Shown: in pieces, positions 52,346-59,952 of the stretch
Layout of the letters: every line of letters starts with the position of its first letter
Position numbering within the stretch: position 1 is the first letter of the stretch
Origin: E44-bin88 sp050123275
GTDB lineage: Bacteria > Chloroflexota > Dehalococcoidia > Dehalococcoidales > BS750m-G39
Assembly (NCBI GenBank): GCA_050123275.1
Contig: JASFHK010000005.1
Coordinates: 41,313 to 105,312 of the forward strand
DNA: 64,000 nucleotides
Reading direction: 5' to 3'
Program-made: the position numbers and the translations under genes
The notes under the pieces: generated by a model
Seen by the model: the letters and a program-made list of their open reading frames with translations, nothing else
What the model was told of the DNA's origin: nothing
The model's database searches: none

Positions 52346-53155
52346 ATGGGTGACGAAGCTTACATAGAGAGCCTGCTGGTGTCCGACCCGCTGAGAGTGC
52401 CCACCCTGCGTGAAATGGTCGGGGCACTGGAGTTGCCCGCAGGTAGCCGGGGTCTGGATGTCGGTTGTGGCATAGGGCTGCAATGTGTCTTGCTGGCCGG
52501 GGTGGTGGGAGCCAATGGACACGTCACCGGCCTCGATATTTCGGCGGATATGCTGCAACGCGGCGGGGAGATGGTAGAGGAAGCCGGGCTTTCGGGGCGG
52601 GTTTCTTTTCAGGAAGGCGACGTCCGCCAGTTGCCCTTTGAGGATAATAGCTTCGACTGGGCGTGGAGCGCCGATTGCGTGGGCTACGCGCCTATGGAGC
52701 CTTTGCCACTGCTCAGAGAGATGGTTAGGGTGGTAAAGCCCGGCGGTATTATCGCCGTCGCCGCTTGGGCTTCGGAAAACCTGCTGCCCGGCTATCCCGG
52801 ACTGGAGGCTCGGCTAAAGGCAACCTCGGTGGGCATCGCTCCTTTCGTACAAGGGAAGAATCCGAAATTACATTTCCTGCGCGCGCTGGGCTGGTTCCGC
52901 GAGCTGGGGTTGACGGAGGCCAGGGGCAAGGCCTTCGCTGGCAGTTTCTCCGCCCCGTTAAGCCCTGAAATACGGGAAGCACTGGCGGCTCTCTTCGATA
53001 TGCGCTGGCCCAACGTGGAAGCCGAGCTTTCAGCGGAAGATAAGGCGGAGTTCCGGCGCCTTTGCCTGCCCGGCTCGCCGGACTTTATCCTCGACCGGCC
53101 CGATTACTATGCCTTTTTTAACTACGCCATGTTCTGGGGACGCAAACCCCGTTGA
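52346..53155 (+). CDS. Class I SAM-dependent methyltransferase
   Basis: 269 residues from ATG 52346 (GGAG five bases upstream); the frame is open earlier but lacks a start with a site. SAM-binding motif I is LDVGCGIGLQC, followed by VTGLDISADML, GDVRQLPFEDNSFDWAWSADCVGY and LREMVRVVKPGGIIAV, as in UbiE-like methyltransferases. The substrate is unknown. It stands alone between the CFI-box gene and the pur genes. Confidence 0.88.
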   Translation: MGDEAYIESLLVSDPLRVPTLREMVGALELPAGSRGLDVGCGIGLQCVLLAGVVGANGHVTGLDISADMLQRGGEMVEEAGLSGRVSFQEGDVRQLPFEDNSFDWAWSADCVGYAPMEPLPLLREMVRVVKPGGIIAVAAWASENLLPGYPGLEARLKATSVGIAPFVQGKNPKLHFLRALGWFRELGLTEARGKAFAGSFSAPLSPEIREALAALFDMRWPNVEAELSAEDKAEFRRLCLPGSPDFILDRPDYYAFFNYAMFWGRKPR

Positions 53156-53212
53156 GCCGGGGTTTACCCGGAGTATATAATTGGAAAACGCAATCTTAAG
53201 GGGGTGGTTTCA

Positions 53213-54469
53213 ATCAAAATACTAGTCGTCGGCGGCGGAGCCAGGGAACACACGCTGGTCTGGAAGCTGGCCCAAAGCCCCAAGGTTAAAGAAATCTACG
53301 CCGCTCCGGGTAACGCGGGCACGGCGCAAATCGCCCAAAACCTGGATATCAAGCCCACCGATATCGAGGCGCTGGTCAAAGCCGCTCAGGAAAGGGGCGT
53401 CGACCTCACCGTGGTCGGGCCCGAAGCGCCTCTGGCCGGGGGTATCGCCGACCTTTTTTGGGTCCGGGGGATGCAGGTTTTCGGCTCTACCAAACAGGCC
53501 ACCGAGATTGAGTCGAGCAAGGTCTTCGCCAAGGAGCTGATGCAAAAATATGATATCCCCTGCGCCCAGAGCGCCAGCTTCTCCGACTACGCCGAGGCGA
53601 AAGAATACCTGCAAAAGCAGAAAGCGCCTATCGTGGTCAAGGCCGACGGGCTGGCGGCGGGGAAGGGGGTCATCGTCGCCCAGACCATTGACGAGGCGAT
53701 GGACGCCCTGAACAAGATAATGCAGGACAGGGCCTTCGGCGCCGCCGGCGACCGTGTTCTCATCGAGGAGTTTTTAACGGGTCGGGAGATGAGCGTCTTC
53801 GCCTTCAGCGACGGGGAAAGCGTTATCCCCATGATGTCGGCCTGCGACTACAAGCCCGCCCTCGACGGCAACAAGGGCCCCAACACGGGGGGCATGGGCA
53901 GCTATAGCCCGCCGCCCTTTTCCACACCGGAGCTGTCGAAAACGGTCAGTGAGAAAATCATGGAGCCGACGATAAAGGCGATGCGCGAGGAAGGACGGCC
54001 TTACCGGGGCGTCCTCTACGGCGGCCTGATGATTGGCGACGGCCAGCCCAAAGTCTTGGAGTTCAACGCCCGCTTCGGCGACCCCGAAGCCCAGGTCACC
54101 CTGCCCCTGCTCGAGACCGACCTGGTGGATATCATGCTGGCGGTCAACGATAACCGCCTCGGCGAGATGGAGATTAAGTGGAGTGAAGACGCCTGCGTGG
54201 GGGTGGTCATGGCTTCGGGCGGCTACCCCGGCGGCTATAAGACCGGCTTCCCCATCGGCGGGCTGGACGAGCTGGACAAAGACATCGTCGTCTTTCACGC
54301 CGGCACCAGGCTCGGCGACAAGGGCGAGGTCCTCACCAGCGGTGGGCGGGTGCTCACCGTTATGGCGCGGGGCCGGAGCCTCAGAGAGGCCAGGGAGAAG
54401 GTTTACGCCAACGTCTCCCGTATCAGCTTCGAGGGCTGTTACTACCGCAAGGATATCGCCTTGCTCTAA
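53213..54469 (+). CDS. purD: Phosphoribosylamine-glycine ligase
   Basis: About 419 residues. ATP-grasp motifs: KILVVGGGAREHTLVWKLAQS at the start, VKADGLAAGKGV, VLIEEFLTGREMSVFAFSDG, GPNTGGMGSYSP, LEFNARFGDPEAQ. It is the second step of purine synthesis. Start choice: family members begin at M-K-I-L-V-V-G, and here that position is ATC 53213, five bases after the SD-like AAGGGGGTGG. The only conventional codon nearby, GTG 53204, lies inside that site. Either a near-cognate AUC start is used or the SD match is fortuitous. Confidence 0.93.
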   Translation: MKILVVGGGAREHTLVWKLAQSPKVKEIYAAPGNAGTAQIAQNLDIKPTDIEALVKAAQERGVDLTVVGPEAPLAGGIADLFWVRGMQVFGSTKQATEIESSKVFAKELMQKYDIPCAQSASFSDYAEAKEYLQKQKAPIVVKADGLAAGKGVIVAQTIDEAMDALNKIMQDRAFGAAGDRVLIEEFLTGREMSVFAFSDGESVIPMMSACDYKPALDGNKGPNTGGMGSYSPPPFSTPELSKTVSEKIMEPTIKAMREEGRPYRGVLYGGLMIGDGQPKVLEFNARFGDPEAQVTLPLLETDLVDIMLAVNDNRLGEMEIKWSEDACVGVVMASGGYPGGYKTGFPIGGLDELDKDIVVFHAGTRLGDKGEVLTSGGRVLTVMARGRSLREAREKVYANVSRISFEGCYYRKDIALL

Positions 54470-54564
54470 ATAAGCCTGGCGCAGGCGTAAACTACTATAT
54501 ACATTAGCTAAAATCTACATTATTATATATACCGGGTTCCATTCTCCGAGGGAGGTAGTTGAAA

Positions 54565-55029
54565 ATGCCTTTGGTCGCTGTCGTTATGGGTTCTAAGTCC
54601 GATGCCGGAACTATCCAGCCCGCGCTGGACATACTTGAAGAGCTGGGCATCGAGCACGAGGTTAACGTTATCTCCGCCCACCGCACCCCGGAAAAGGCGC
54701 GCCAGTACGCGCTTTCGGCGCGGGAGCGGGGCATAGAAGTTATTATCGCGGCGGCGGGCGGGGCGGCGCACCTGCCCGGAGTGCTGGCCAGCTGGACGAC
54801 GCTGCCCGTTATCGGCGTGCCTATCGCCAGCGGCGAGCTCAAGGGCGTCGACGCCCTCTACTCCATCGTCCAGATGCCGGGAGGAATACCCGTGGCCACG
54901 GTGGCTATCGGCAGCGCCGGCGCCAAGAACGCCGCCTATCTGGCCGCCGAAATACTGGGCATTAAACACGACAAAATACTACAGGCCTACGAACAATACC
55001 GCCAGGGCTTGCAGGGAGACAAAAAATGA
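54565..55029 (+). CDS. purE: N5-carboxyaminoimidazole ribonucleotide mutase
   Basis: 154 residues. Motifs are VMGSKSDAG, SAHRTPEK, AAAGGAAHLPGV and MPGGIPVATVAIG. It moves the carboxyl group in AIR carboxylation. ATG 54565 is chosen over TTG 54559 because GGAGG (54551-54555) gives nine bases of spacing. No PurK is visible, so it might be the class that works with free CO2, or PurK may lie elsewhere. It overlaps purB as ATGA. Confidence 0.95.
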   Translation: MPLVAVVMGSKSDAGTIQPALDILEELGIEHEVNVISAHRTPEKARQYALSARERGIEVIIAAAGGAAHLPGVLASWTTLPVIGVPIASGELKGVDALYSIVQMPGGIPVATVAIGSAGAKNAAYLAAEILGIKHDKILQAYEQYRQGLQGDKK

Positions 55030-56375
55030 TTGAGCGTTATTCCAGACCCCGGATGAAGCGAGTATGGTCGGACGAGAACAAGTTCGCCAAGTGGCTCCAG
55101 GTGGAAATTGCCGTCTGTGAAGCCTGGGCGGACATGGGCGTTATCCCCCGCAAAGACCTTTCCAAGATAAAGCTGGCGCGGGTCAACTTGAAGCGAATGG
55201 AGCAAATCTTGAAAGAGACCCACCACGACGTTACCGCTTTCCTGGGCTCGGTTTCCGAGAGCCTGGGCGAGGAATCGCGCTTTATCCATCTGGGGCTTAC
55301 CTCCAACGACGTTATCGACACCGCTTTATGCCTGCAGATGCTGGAAGCCGCCGAAATCCTGAGCGAGGACATCAAGGCGCTTATCGGGGTGCTGGCGCAG
55401 CAGGCGATGAAGCATAAATTCACCGTGATGATCGGGCGCACCCACGGCATTCACGCCGAGCCGATTTCCTTCGGGCTGAAGATGGCGCTCTGGGTCGAGG
55501 AGATGCGGCGCAACCTGCAAAGACTGTCCGAGGCGGAAAAGGTCATCTCGGTGGGCAAGATTTCGGGGGCGGTGGGCACCTACGCTACCGTGTCCCCCGA
55601 GCTCGAAGAGAGAGCCTGCGCCAAGCTGGGGCTGACGCCGTCGCCCATCTCCAACCAGATATTGCAGCGCGACCGCCACGCCCAGTTCTTGACCACGCTG
55701 GCCATCATCGCCAGTTCGCTGGAGAAGTTCGCCACCGAGATTCGGGGGCTGCAAAAGACGGAGACCAGGGAGGTGGAAGAGCCATTCGCCGCCGGGCAGA
55801 CCGGCTCCTCGGCCATGCCCCACAAGCGCAACCCGGAGCTTTGCGAGCGCGTCTGCGGTATCGCCCGGCTGGTGCGGGGTTACGCACTGACTTCTATGGA
55901 AAATCTCGCCCTCTGGCACGAGCGCGACATCAGCCATTCCTCCACCGAGCGTATCACTTTGCCTGACGCCTGTCTTATCCTCGACTACTCATTGAGCATA
56001 TTCACCTCGGTGGTGAAGGGGCTGCTCGTCTATCCCGAGAAAATGAAAAAAGACCTGGACGTCACCCGGGGCCTGATTTTCTCCCAACGGGTGATGCTGG
56101 CCCTCATCGACAAGGGCTTAAGCCGCCAGGACGCCTACAAGATGGTGCAACGCAACGCCATGAAGTCTTGGAAAGGGGGCAAGAGCTTCCTCAAACTGCT
56201 CAAGGCCGACGCCGAAGTTGTCGCCGTCCTGCCCGACGATGAGCTAGAGCTTCTTTTCGATGAGCAGTACTATCTGCGCTACGTCGACGTTATTTTCACG
56301 CGGCTGGGTCTGACCGAAACCCAGTGGAAAGGGGGAACGGCGGGGCCGTCTGATTTCGCCCCCCGCTCGATATGA
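55026..56375 (+). CDS. purB: Adenylosuccinate lyase
   Basis: 449 residues. The fumarase/aspartase superfamily signature GSSAMPHKRNPELCE is at about 258-272, with TSNDVIDTA and GRTHGIHAEP earlier. It splits SAICAR and adenylosuccinate. It is translationally coupled to both purE (ATGA) and purC (overlap of four bases). Confidence 0.96.
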   Translation: MIERYSRPRMKRVWSDENKFAKWLQVEIAVCEAWADMGVIPRKDLSKIKLARVNLKRMEQILKETHHDVTAFLGSVSESLGEESRFIHLGLTSNDVIDTALCLQMLEAAEILSEDIKALIGVLAQQAMKHKFTVMIGRTHGIHAEPISFGLKMALWVEEMRRNLQRLSEAEKVISVGKISGAVGTYATVSPELEERACAKLGLTPSPISNQILQRDRHAQFLTTLAIIASSLEKFATEIRGLQKTETREVEEPFAAGQTGSSAMPHKRNPELCERVCGIARLVRGYALTSMENLALWHERDISHSSTERITLPDACLILDYSLSIFTSVVKGLLVYPEKMKKDLDVTRGLIFSQRVMLALIDKGLSRQDAYKMVQRNAMKSWKGGKSFLKLLKADAEVVAVLPDDELELLFDEQYYLRYVDVIFTRLGLTETQWKGGTAGPSDFAPRSI

Positions 56376-57289
56376 TGACCGATAACACCCCGGTTTTACT
56401 CAAAACAGAACTGCCCCTGCCCAGGTTCGTCAAGGGCAAGGTGCGCGACAGCTATGACCTGGGCGATAAGCTGCTCATTGTCGCCACCGATAGAATCTCC
56501 GCCTTCGACGTCGTTTTGCCCTGCGGCATACCTAACAAGGGCAAGGTGCTCAACAAGCTCTCCGCTTTCTGGTTCAACCAGACCAAGGAGTTTATGCCCA
56601 ACCACATGATAGAGCCCATCGAGGACGCGGCGGCGCTTACCCCCTATCTACCCGACGGCAAGCGTTTTGCTCCCCCCGTCTATCTGGTGGGGCGTTCCAT
56701 GGTGGTGAAAAAGGTGAAGCGCATTATGATTGAGTGCGTGGTGCGGGGCTACCTGTCCGGCTCAGCCTGGGCGGAATACCGCGAAAAGGGCACCATCTCC
56801 GGCATGAAGGCGCCGTCGGGGCTGAAAGAGAGCCAGGAGCTGTCCCAGCCTATGTTCACCCCCACCACCAAGGCGGAAGAGGGGCACGACATGCCCATGT
56901 CCCGTAAGGAAATGGTCAAGATGGTGGGCGAATCATTAGCCGACGAGCTTGAGGAGAAGAGCCTGGCTATCTATAACTACGGACGCGGTTACGCCATGGC
57001 CCGCGGCATTATCATCGCCGACACCAAGTTCGAGTTCGGTCTGGACGGCGACAAGCTGGTAATCATCGATGAGATGTTGACCCCCGACTCTTCGCGCATC
57101 TGGGAAGTCGACCTTTATAAAGTAGGCCAGCCGCAGCCCAGCTTCGATAAACAGCCGGTGCGGGACTGGCTGGCCGCTTCAGGGTGGGACAAGACGCCCC
57201 CGGCCCCCATGCTCCCCGAAGACGTTATCGAGGCTACCGCCAAGAGGTACGAAAGGGCTTACCGTCGGCTGACCGACCAGAAGCTCTAG
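56372..57289 (+). CDS. purC: SAICAR synthase
   Basis: 305 residues, the longer form. Motifs are GKVRDSYDLGDKLLIVATDRISAFDVVLPCGIPNKGKVLN, ECVVRGYLSGSAW, IIADTKFEFG and DEMLTPDSSRIW. It joins CAIR with aspartate using ATP. It ends the plus-strand pur run. Confidence 0.96.
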   Translation: MMTDNTPVLLKTELPLPRFVKGKVRDSYDLGDKLLIVATDRISAFDVVLPCGIPNKGKVLNKLSAFWFNQTKEFMPNHMIEPIEDAAALTPYLPDGKRFAPPVYLVGRSMVVKKVKRIMIECVVRGYLSGSAWAEYREKGTISGMKAPSGLKESQELSQPMFTPTTKAEEGHDMPMSRKEMVKMVGESLADELEEKSLAIYNYGRGYAMARGIIIADTKFEFGLDGDKLVIIDEMLTPDSSRIWEVDLYKVGQPQPSFDKQPVRDWLAASGWDKTPPAPMLPEDVIEATAKRYERAYRRLTDQKL

Positions 57290-57313
57290 ATAAATCTGAA
57301 CAGGAGAGGGAAT

Positions 57314-57634
57314 ATGCCTGAAGATAAAGAAAAAGAAGTCCCCGAATTCTACTCCGACCACTTTATGATGGCCGGCGGTCCCTACGGCGTGGCCATTAAC
57401 TTCGCCAAAAGCCCCCCGGAGCCCGGCCCCGGCAAGACGCCGGAAACGGTGGCCCGCATCCGGATGAGCTACGAGCACGTGAAGACGCTGACCTTCGTCA
57501 TGGCGCGCCACGTGAAAAAGCTGGAGAGGGAAAACGCGGTATCTTATCCGATACCGGCCAAGGTTCTTTCCGGGCTGGGCATAGCCAAGGAAGACTGGGA
57601 CGCCTTCTGGGAAAGCTCGAATTTCCCGATGTAA
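57314..57634 (+). CDS. Small DUF3467-like protein
   Basis: 106 residues. The YSDHFMMAGGPYGVAINFAKSPPEP...RIRMSYEHVKTLTFVMARHVKKLE pattern resembles DUF3467, small soluble proteins of unknown function. GGAGAGG precedes the ATG, 24 bases after purC, so it probably shares the transcript. It is convergent with the next gene with only four bases between. Confidence 0.65.
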   Translation: MPEDKEKEVPEFYSDHFMMAGGPYGVAINFAKSPPEPGPGKTPETVARIRMSYEHVKTLTFVMARHVKKLERENAVSYPIPAKVLSGLGIAKEDWDAFWESSNFPM

Positions 57635-57638
57635 GCGG

Positions 57639-57983
57639 CTACCGGGACTGCATCCGCCGCTCGATACCCGAGATAGCGAGCTGTTCCTCGATAAGGTAGA
57701 GCCGCCCGTCGGTGGTGCCCTTGACGATACCCGCTTTCACCAGTGCCTCCAGTGCGTAGGGCTTGAAATCGCGCGTGTGCATCAGCCTTTCGGTGAAACC
57801 GCGCGGCCTTAATCCCAGCTCGTCAATGCTCTTGGCCGATTTCTTGTCGAGGGCGCTGTTGTGGCGGAAAATCTTTATCACCTGGCGCATGGCTCTCTTC
57901 AGCCGCCAGCGTGGAATGACGTATAGTCCCAGTATGAGCAGTATTATTATCAGGACTATGGCCGCCAGCGTGTAAAGATTCAG
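57639..57983 (-). CDS. Small membrane-anchored protein downstream of hisB
   Basis: 114 residues if begun at CTG 57983; 83 if begun at ATG 57890. The longer form has an in-frame membrane helix (LYTLAAIVLIIILLILGLYVIP) directly followed by RWRLKRAMRQVIKIFRHN, so the helix is surely translated. GGAGG lies seven bases before the CTG, and no ATG, GTG or TTG is available there. The soluble part contains IDELGLRPRGFTERLMHTRDFKPYALEALVKAGIV, a small winged-helix-like segment. Function is unknown; it is the last gene of the hisC-hisB unit. Confidence 0.68.
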   Translation of the reverse strand: MNLYTLAAIVLIIILLILGLYVIPRWRLKRAMRQVIKIFRHNSALDKKSAKSIDELGLRPRGFTERLMHTRDFKPYALEALVKAGIVKGTTDGRLYLIEEQLAISGIERRMQSR

Positions 57984-57985
57984 CG

Positions 57986-58579
57986 CTATTCCTCCAGTAA
58001 GCCCTTGGTGGTGGGCAGCTCGCCCGCCAGCTTGTCGTCTATTCTAGTGGCGATATCCAGCGCCCGCCCCAGCGCTTTGAAAAGGGCTTCCGCTTTGTGG
58101 TGGTCGTTAACGCCGTAGAGAATGCGCGCGTGCAGGTTGAGCCTGGCTTCGATAGCCAGCGCCTCCAGAAAGTGGCGGATGAGGTCGGTGGCGAAGCCGA
58201 GCATGTCGTTCTTGGCGAAGGACAAGTCGAGCACGGTGTAGCCCCGCCCCCCGATGTCCACCGAGACGGCGGCGATGGCGTCGTCCATGGGCACGGAGGC
58301 ATCGCCCATCCGGGTGATGCTCCGTTTTTCGCCCAGCGCTTCGCCCAGGGCTTTGCCCAGGCAGATGGCGACGTCTTCGGCAACGTGGTGCTGGTCGTCG
58401 CCGCCGGCGCTTATCTTGAGGTCGAAGCGGCCGTGCCGCGCCATCTGCGACAGCAGGTGGTCGAACATCTTGATGCCGGTGTCAATCTGCCACTGGCCGC
58501 TGCCGTCGAGGTTAAGTTCCAGGTCGACCTTGGTTTCCTTGCTCTCTCTTTTGATAGTGGCTTGTCTCGGCTTTTTCAT
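57986..58579 (-). CDS. hisB: Imidazoleglycerol-phosphate dehydratase
   Basis: 197 residues, monofunctional. The two metal-binding His clusters are visible as DDQHHVAEDVAI and GVNDHHKAEALFKALG, with FDHLLSQMARHGRFDL at the start. It dehydrates IGP to imidazole-acetol phosphate, the substrate of HisC, its operon neighbour. Confidence 0.96.
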   Translation of the reverse strand: MKKPRQATIKRESKETKVDLELNLDGSGQWQIDTGIKMFDHLLSQMARHGRFDLKISAGGDDQHHVAEDVAICLGKALGEALGEKRSITRMGDASVPMDDAIAAVSVDIGGRGYTVLDLSFAKNDMLGFATDLIRHFLEALAIEARLNLHARILYGVNDHHKAEALFKALGRALDIATRIDDKLAGELPTTKGLLEE

Positions 58580-58636
58580 CGCTTAAACCGCCTAAAGCAG
58601 ACTTCGGCTCCAGTTTAACACATTTTAAGCCGTTAA

Positions 58637-59734
58637 TTAATCCCCCCCGATTTCCTTGAGCGCTTTAATCACGGCGTCGGTGTGCCGGGGTAGTCCCACG
58701 CTGATGCGCAGCGAGTTTTGCAATAGGGGAATATCGAAGTAGCGAATCAGTATGCCTCTGTCTTCCAGTTCCTTCTGAATCTGGGCGGCCTTGCCGTTGA
58801 GCACGTGGCAGAAGATAAAGTTGGCCTGGGAGGGGAAGGGCTTGAGCCAGCTAATCTTGGCAAGCTCCTGATAGAGCCGTTCCCTTTCGGCGACGATGGC
58901 CCGCACGTTCTTCATCAAATAGTCGACGTCCTTGAGCGATTCGCGTACCGCTACCCGCGCCGCGATATTGACGTTGTAGGGCTGCTTGATGGTCTGCAAA
59001 AAGCCCACCAGCTTGGGGTGCATGATGCCGTAGCCCACCCTCAGTCCGGCCAGGCCCGCCCACTTGGAGAACGTCCGCAACACAATCAGGTTGTCGTACT
59101 TTTCCACCAGTGGGGTGACCGTTTCGCCGCTGAACTCGACGTAGGCTTCGTCGGCCACGATGGGCACGCCGGTCTCAATCAGCTCCACCATGTCCTCCCG
59201 GGGGGTGGGGGTGCCGGTGGGGTTGTTGGGGTTGGCCAGTATTATCAGCTTGGTCCTTTTGGTGATGGCTTTCTTCACCGCGGCCACGTCGACGCGGTAT
59301 TCCTCGTCGCGCGGTACCTCGACCAGCTTGCCCTGGCAGAGTATGGTGCCGAAGCGGAACATGTCGAAGGTGGGTACCATGTTGATTACCTCGTCGCCGG
59401 GTTCGAGGAAGAGGCGCAGGATAAGCCCGATAAGCTCGTCGCTGCCGTTGCTGACGACGATGCGCTCGGGGGTGGTTTTGGTATAGTCCGCCAGCAGCTG
59501 GCGTATCTCGGTTTGGCCGGCGTCGGGGTAGATGTTCAGGTAGGGGAATTTGCCCAATATCTCGTTGACCTTGGGCGAGCAGCCGTGGAGGTTCTCGTTG
59601 GCGTCCAGCTTGGAGATGCCGTTGATGGGCATCTTAACCCGCTCCGCCAGCAGCTTTAGCGCCTTGCTGGGGACGTAACCGCCGAAGCCGGCCAGGTCGG
59701 ACCGTATGAATTTGGTTATCCCTTCTCCAGACAT
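58637..59734 (-). CDS. hisC: Histidinol-phosphate / aromatic aminotransferase (HisC family)
   Basis: 365 residues, a fold type I PLP enzyme. Motifs are KLDANENLHGCSP, VSNGSDELIGLILRLF, NPNNPTGTPTPRED, DEAYVEFSG, the PLP lysine in RTFSKWAGLAGLRVGYG, and NSLRISVGLPRHTD. The his context suggests histidinol phosphate as substrate. HisC enzymes in several bacteria also transaminate tyrosine and phenylalanine, and the tyrosine-codon attenuator in front of this gene points to such a double role here. GAGGAAGCA precedes the ATG. Confidence 0.92.
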   Translation of the reverse strand: MSGEGITKFIRSDLAGFGGYVPSKALKLLAERVKMPINGISKLDANENLHGCSPKVNEILGKFPYLNIYPDAGQTEIRQLLADYTKTTPERIVVSNGSDELIGLILRLFLEPGDEVINMVPTFDMFRFGTILCQGKLVEVPRDEEYRVDVAAVKKAITKRTKLIILANPNNPTGTPTPREDMVELIETGVPIVADEAYVEFSGETVTPLVEKYDNLIVLRTFSKWAGLAGLRVGYGIMHPKLVGFLQTIKQPYNVNIAARVAVRESLKDVDYLMKNVRAIVAERERLYQELAKISWLKPFPSQANFIFCHVLNGKAAQIQKELEDRGILIRYFDIPLLQNSLRISVGLPRHTDAVIKALKEIGGD

Positions 59735-59767
59735 TGCTTCCTCTTCCTTTCTAAATCCCTCTATAAC

Positions 59768-59790
59768 AAAAAGCCCCTCCGCCGGGAGGG
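59768..59790 (-). terminator. Attenuator terminator before hisC (segments 3 and 4)
   Basis: On the minus strand CCCTCC-CGGC-GGAGGG, with flanking A and T runs that can extend the stem, is followed by GC and five T residues. It lies 34 bases before the hisC ATG and downstream of the tyrosine leader. Confidence 0.8.
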
Positions 59791-59896
59791 TTTTTTGCCG
59801 AGTTTTTTCTTTTGTCAGTTATTGCCGTGCACTACCCTCCAAGCGCTTAGTTGCGCCCGGCAAACATGTAAGTGTAATAATAGCCGTGGAGGATAG
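59775..59896 (-). promoter_or_regulatory. Four-segment transcription attenuator before hisC
   Basis: In minus-strand order: segment 1 CTATCCTCC (59888-59896, inside the leader ORF), segment 2 GGAGGGTAG (59832-59840, just past its stop), segment 3 CCCTCC (59785-59790), segment 4 GGAGGG (59775-59780). Segments 1-2 pair over nine bases with one G-U; 2-3 pair over seven; 3-4 form the terminator. Tyrosine codons sit just behind segment 1, so a ribosome stalled there would free segment 2 to block the terminator. Confidence 0.78.
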
Positions 59897-59909
59897 TTAC
59901 GCTCATCAT
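59847..59909 (-). CDS. Tyrosine-rich leader peptide of the hisC unit
   Basis: A 20-codon ORF starting with two ATGs (59907-59909 and 59904-59906) and ending at TAA 59847. Its product contains HGYYYTYMF: four tyrosines within five codons. It starts a few bases after the predicted transcript start, with a weak AGG ahead. Codon placement relative to the pairing segments is as expected for a Tyr-sensing attenuator. Confidence 0.72.
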   Translation of the reverse strand: MMSVTILHGYYYTYMFAGRN

Positions 59910-59918
59910 TTCGCCTGG

Positions 59919-59948
59919 ACTTTAGCACAAGCTGACATAATTTGTCAA
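59919..59948 (-). promoter_or_regulatory. Promoter of the hisC-hisB unit
   Basis: On the minus strand TTGACA (59943-59948), 18 bases, TAAAGT (59919-59924), immediately downstream of the hisD stop. Start expected near 59912. Confidence 0.72.
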
Positions 59949-59952
59949 TATT

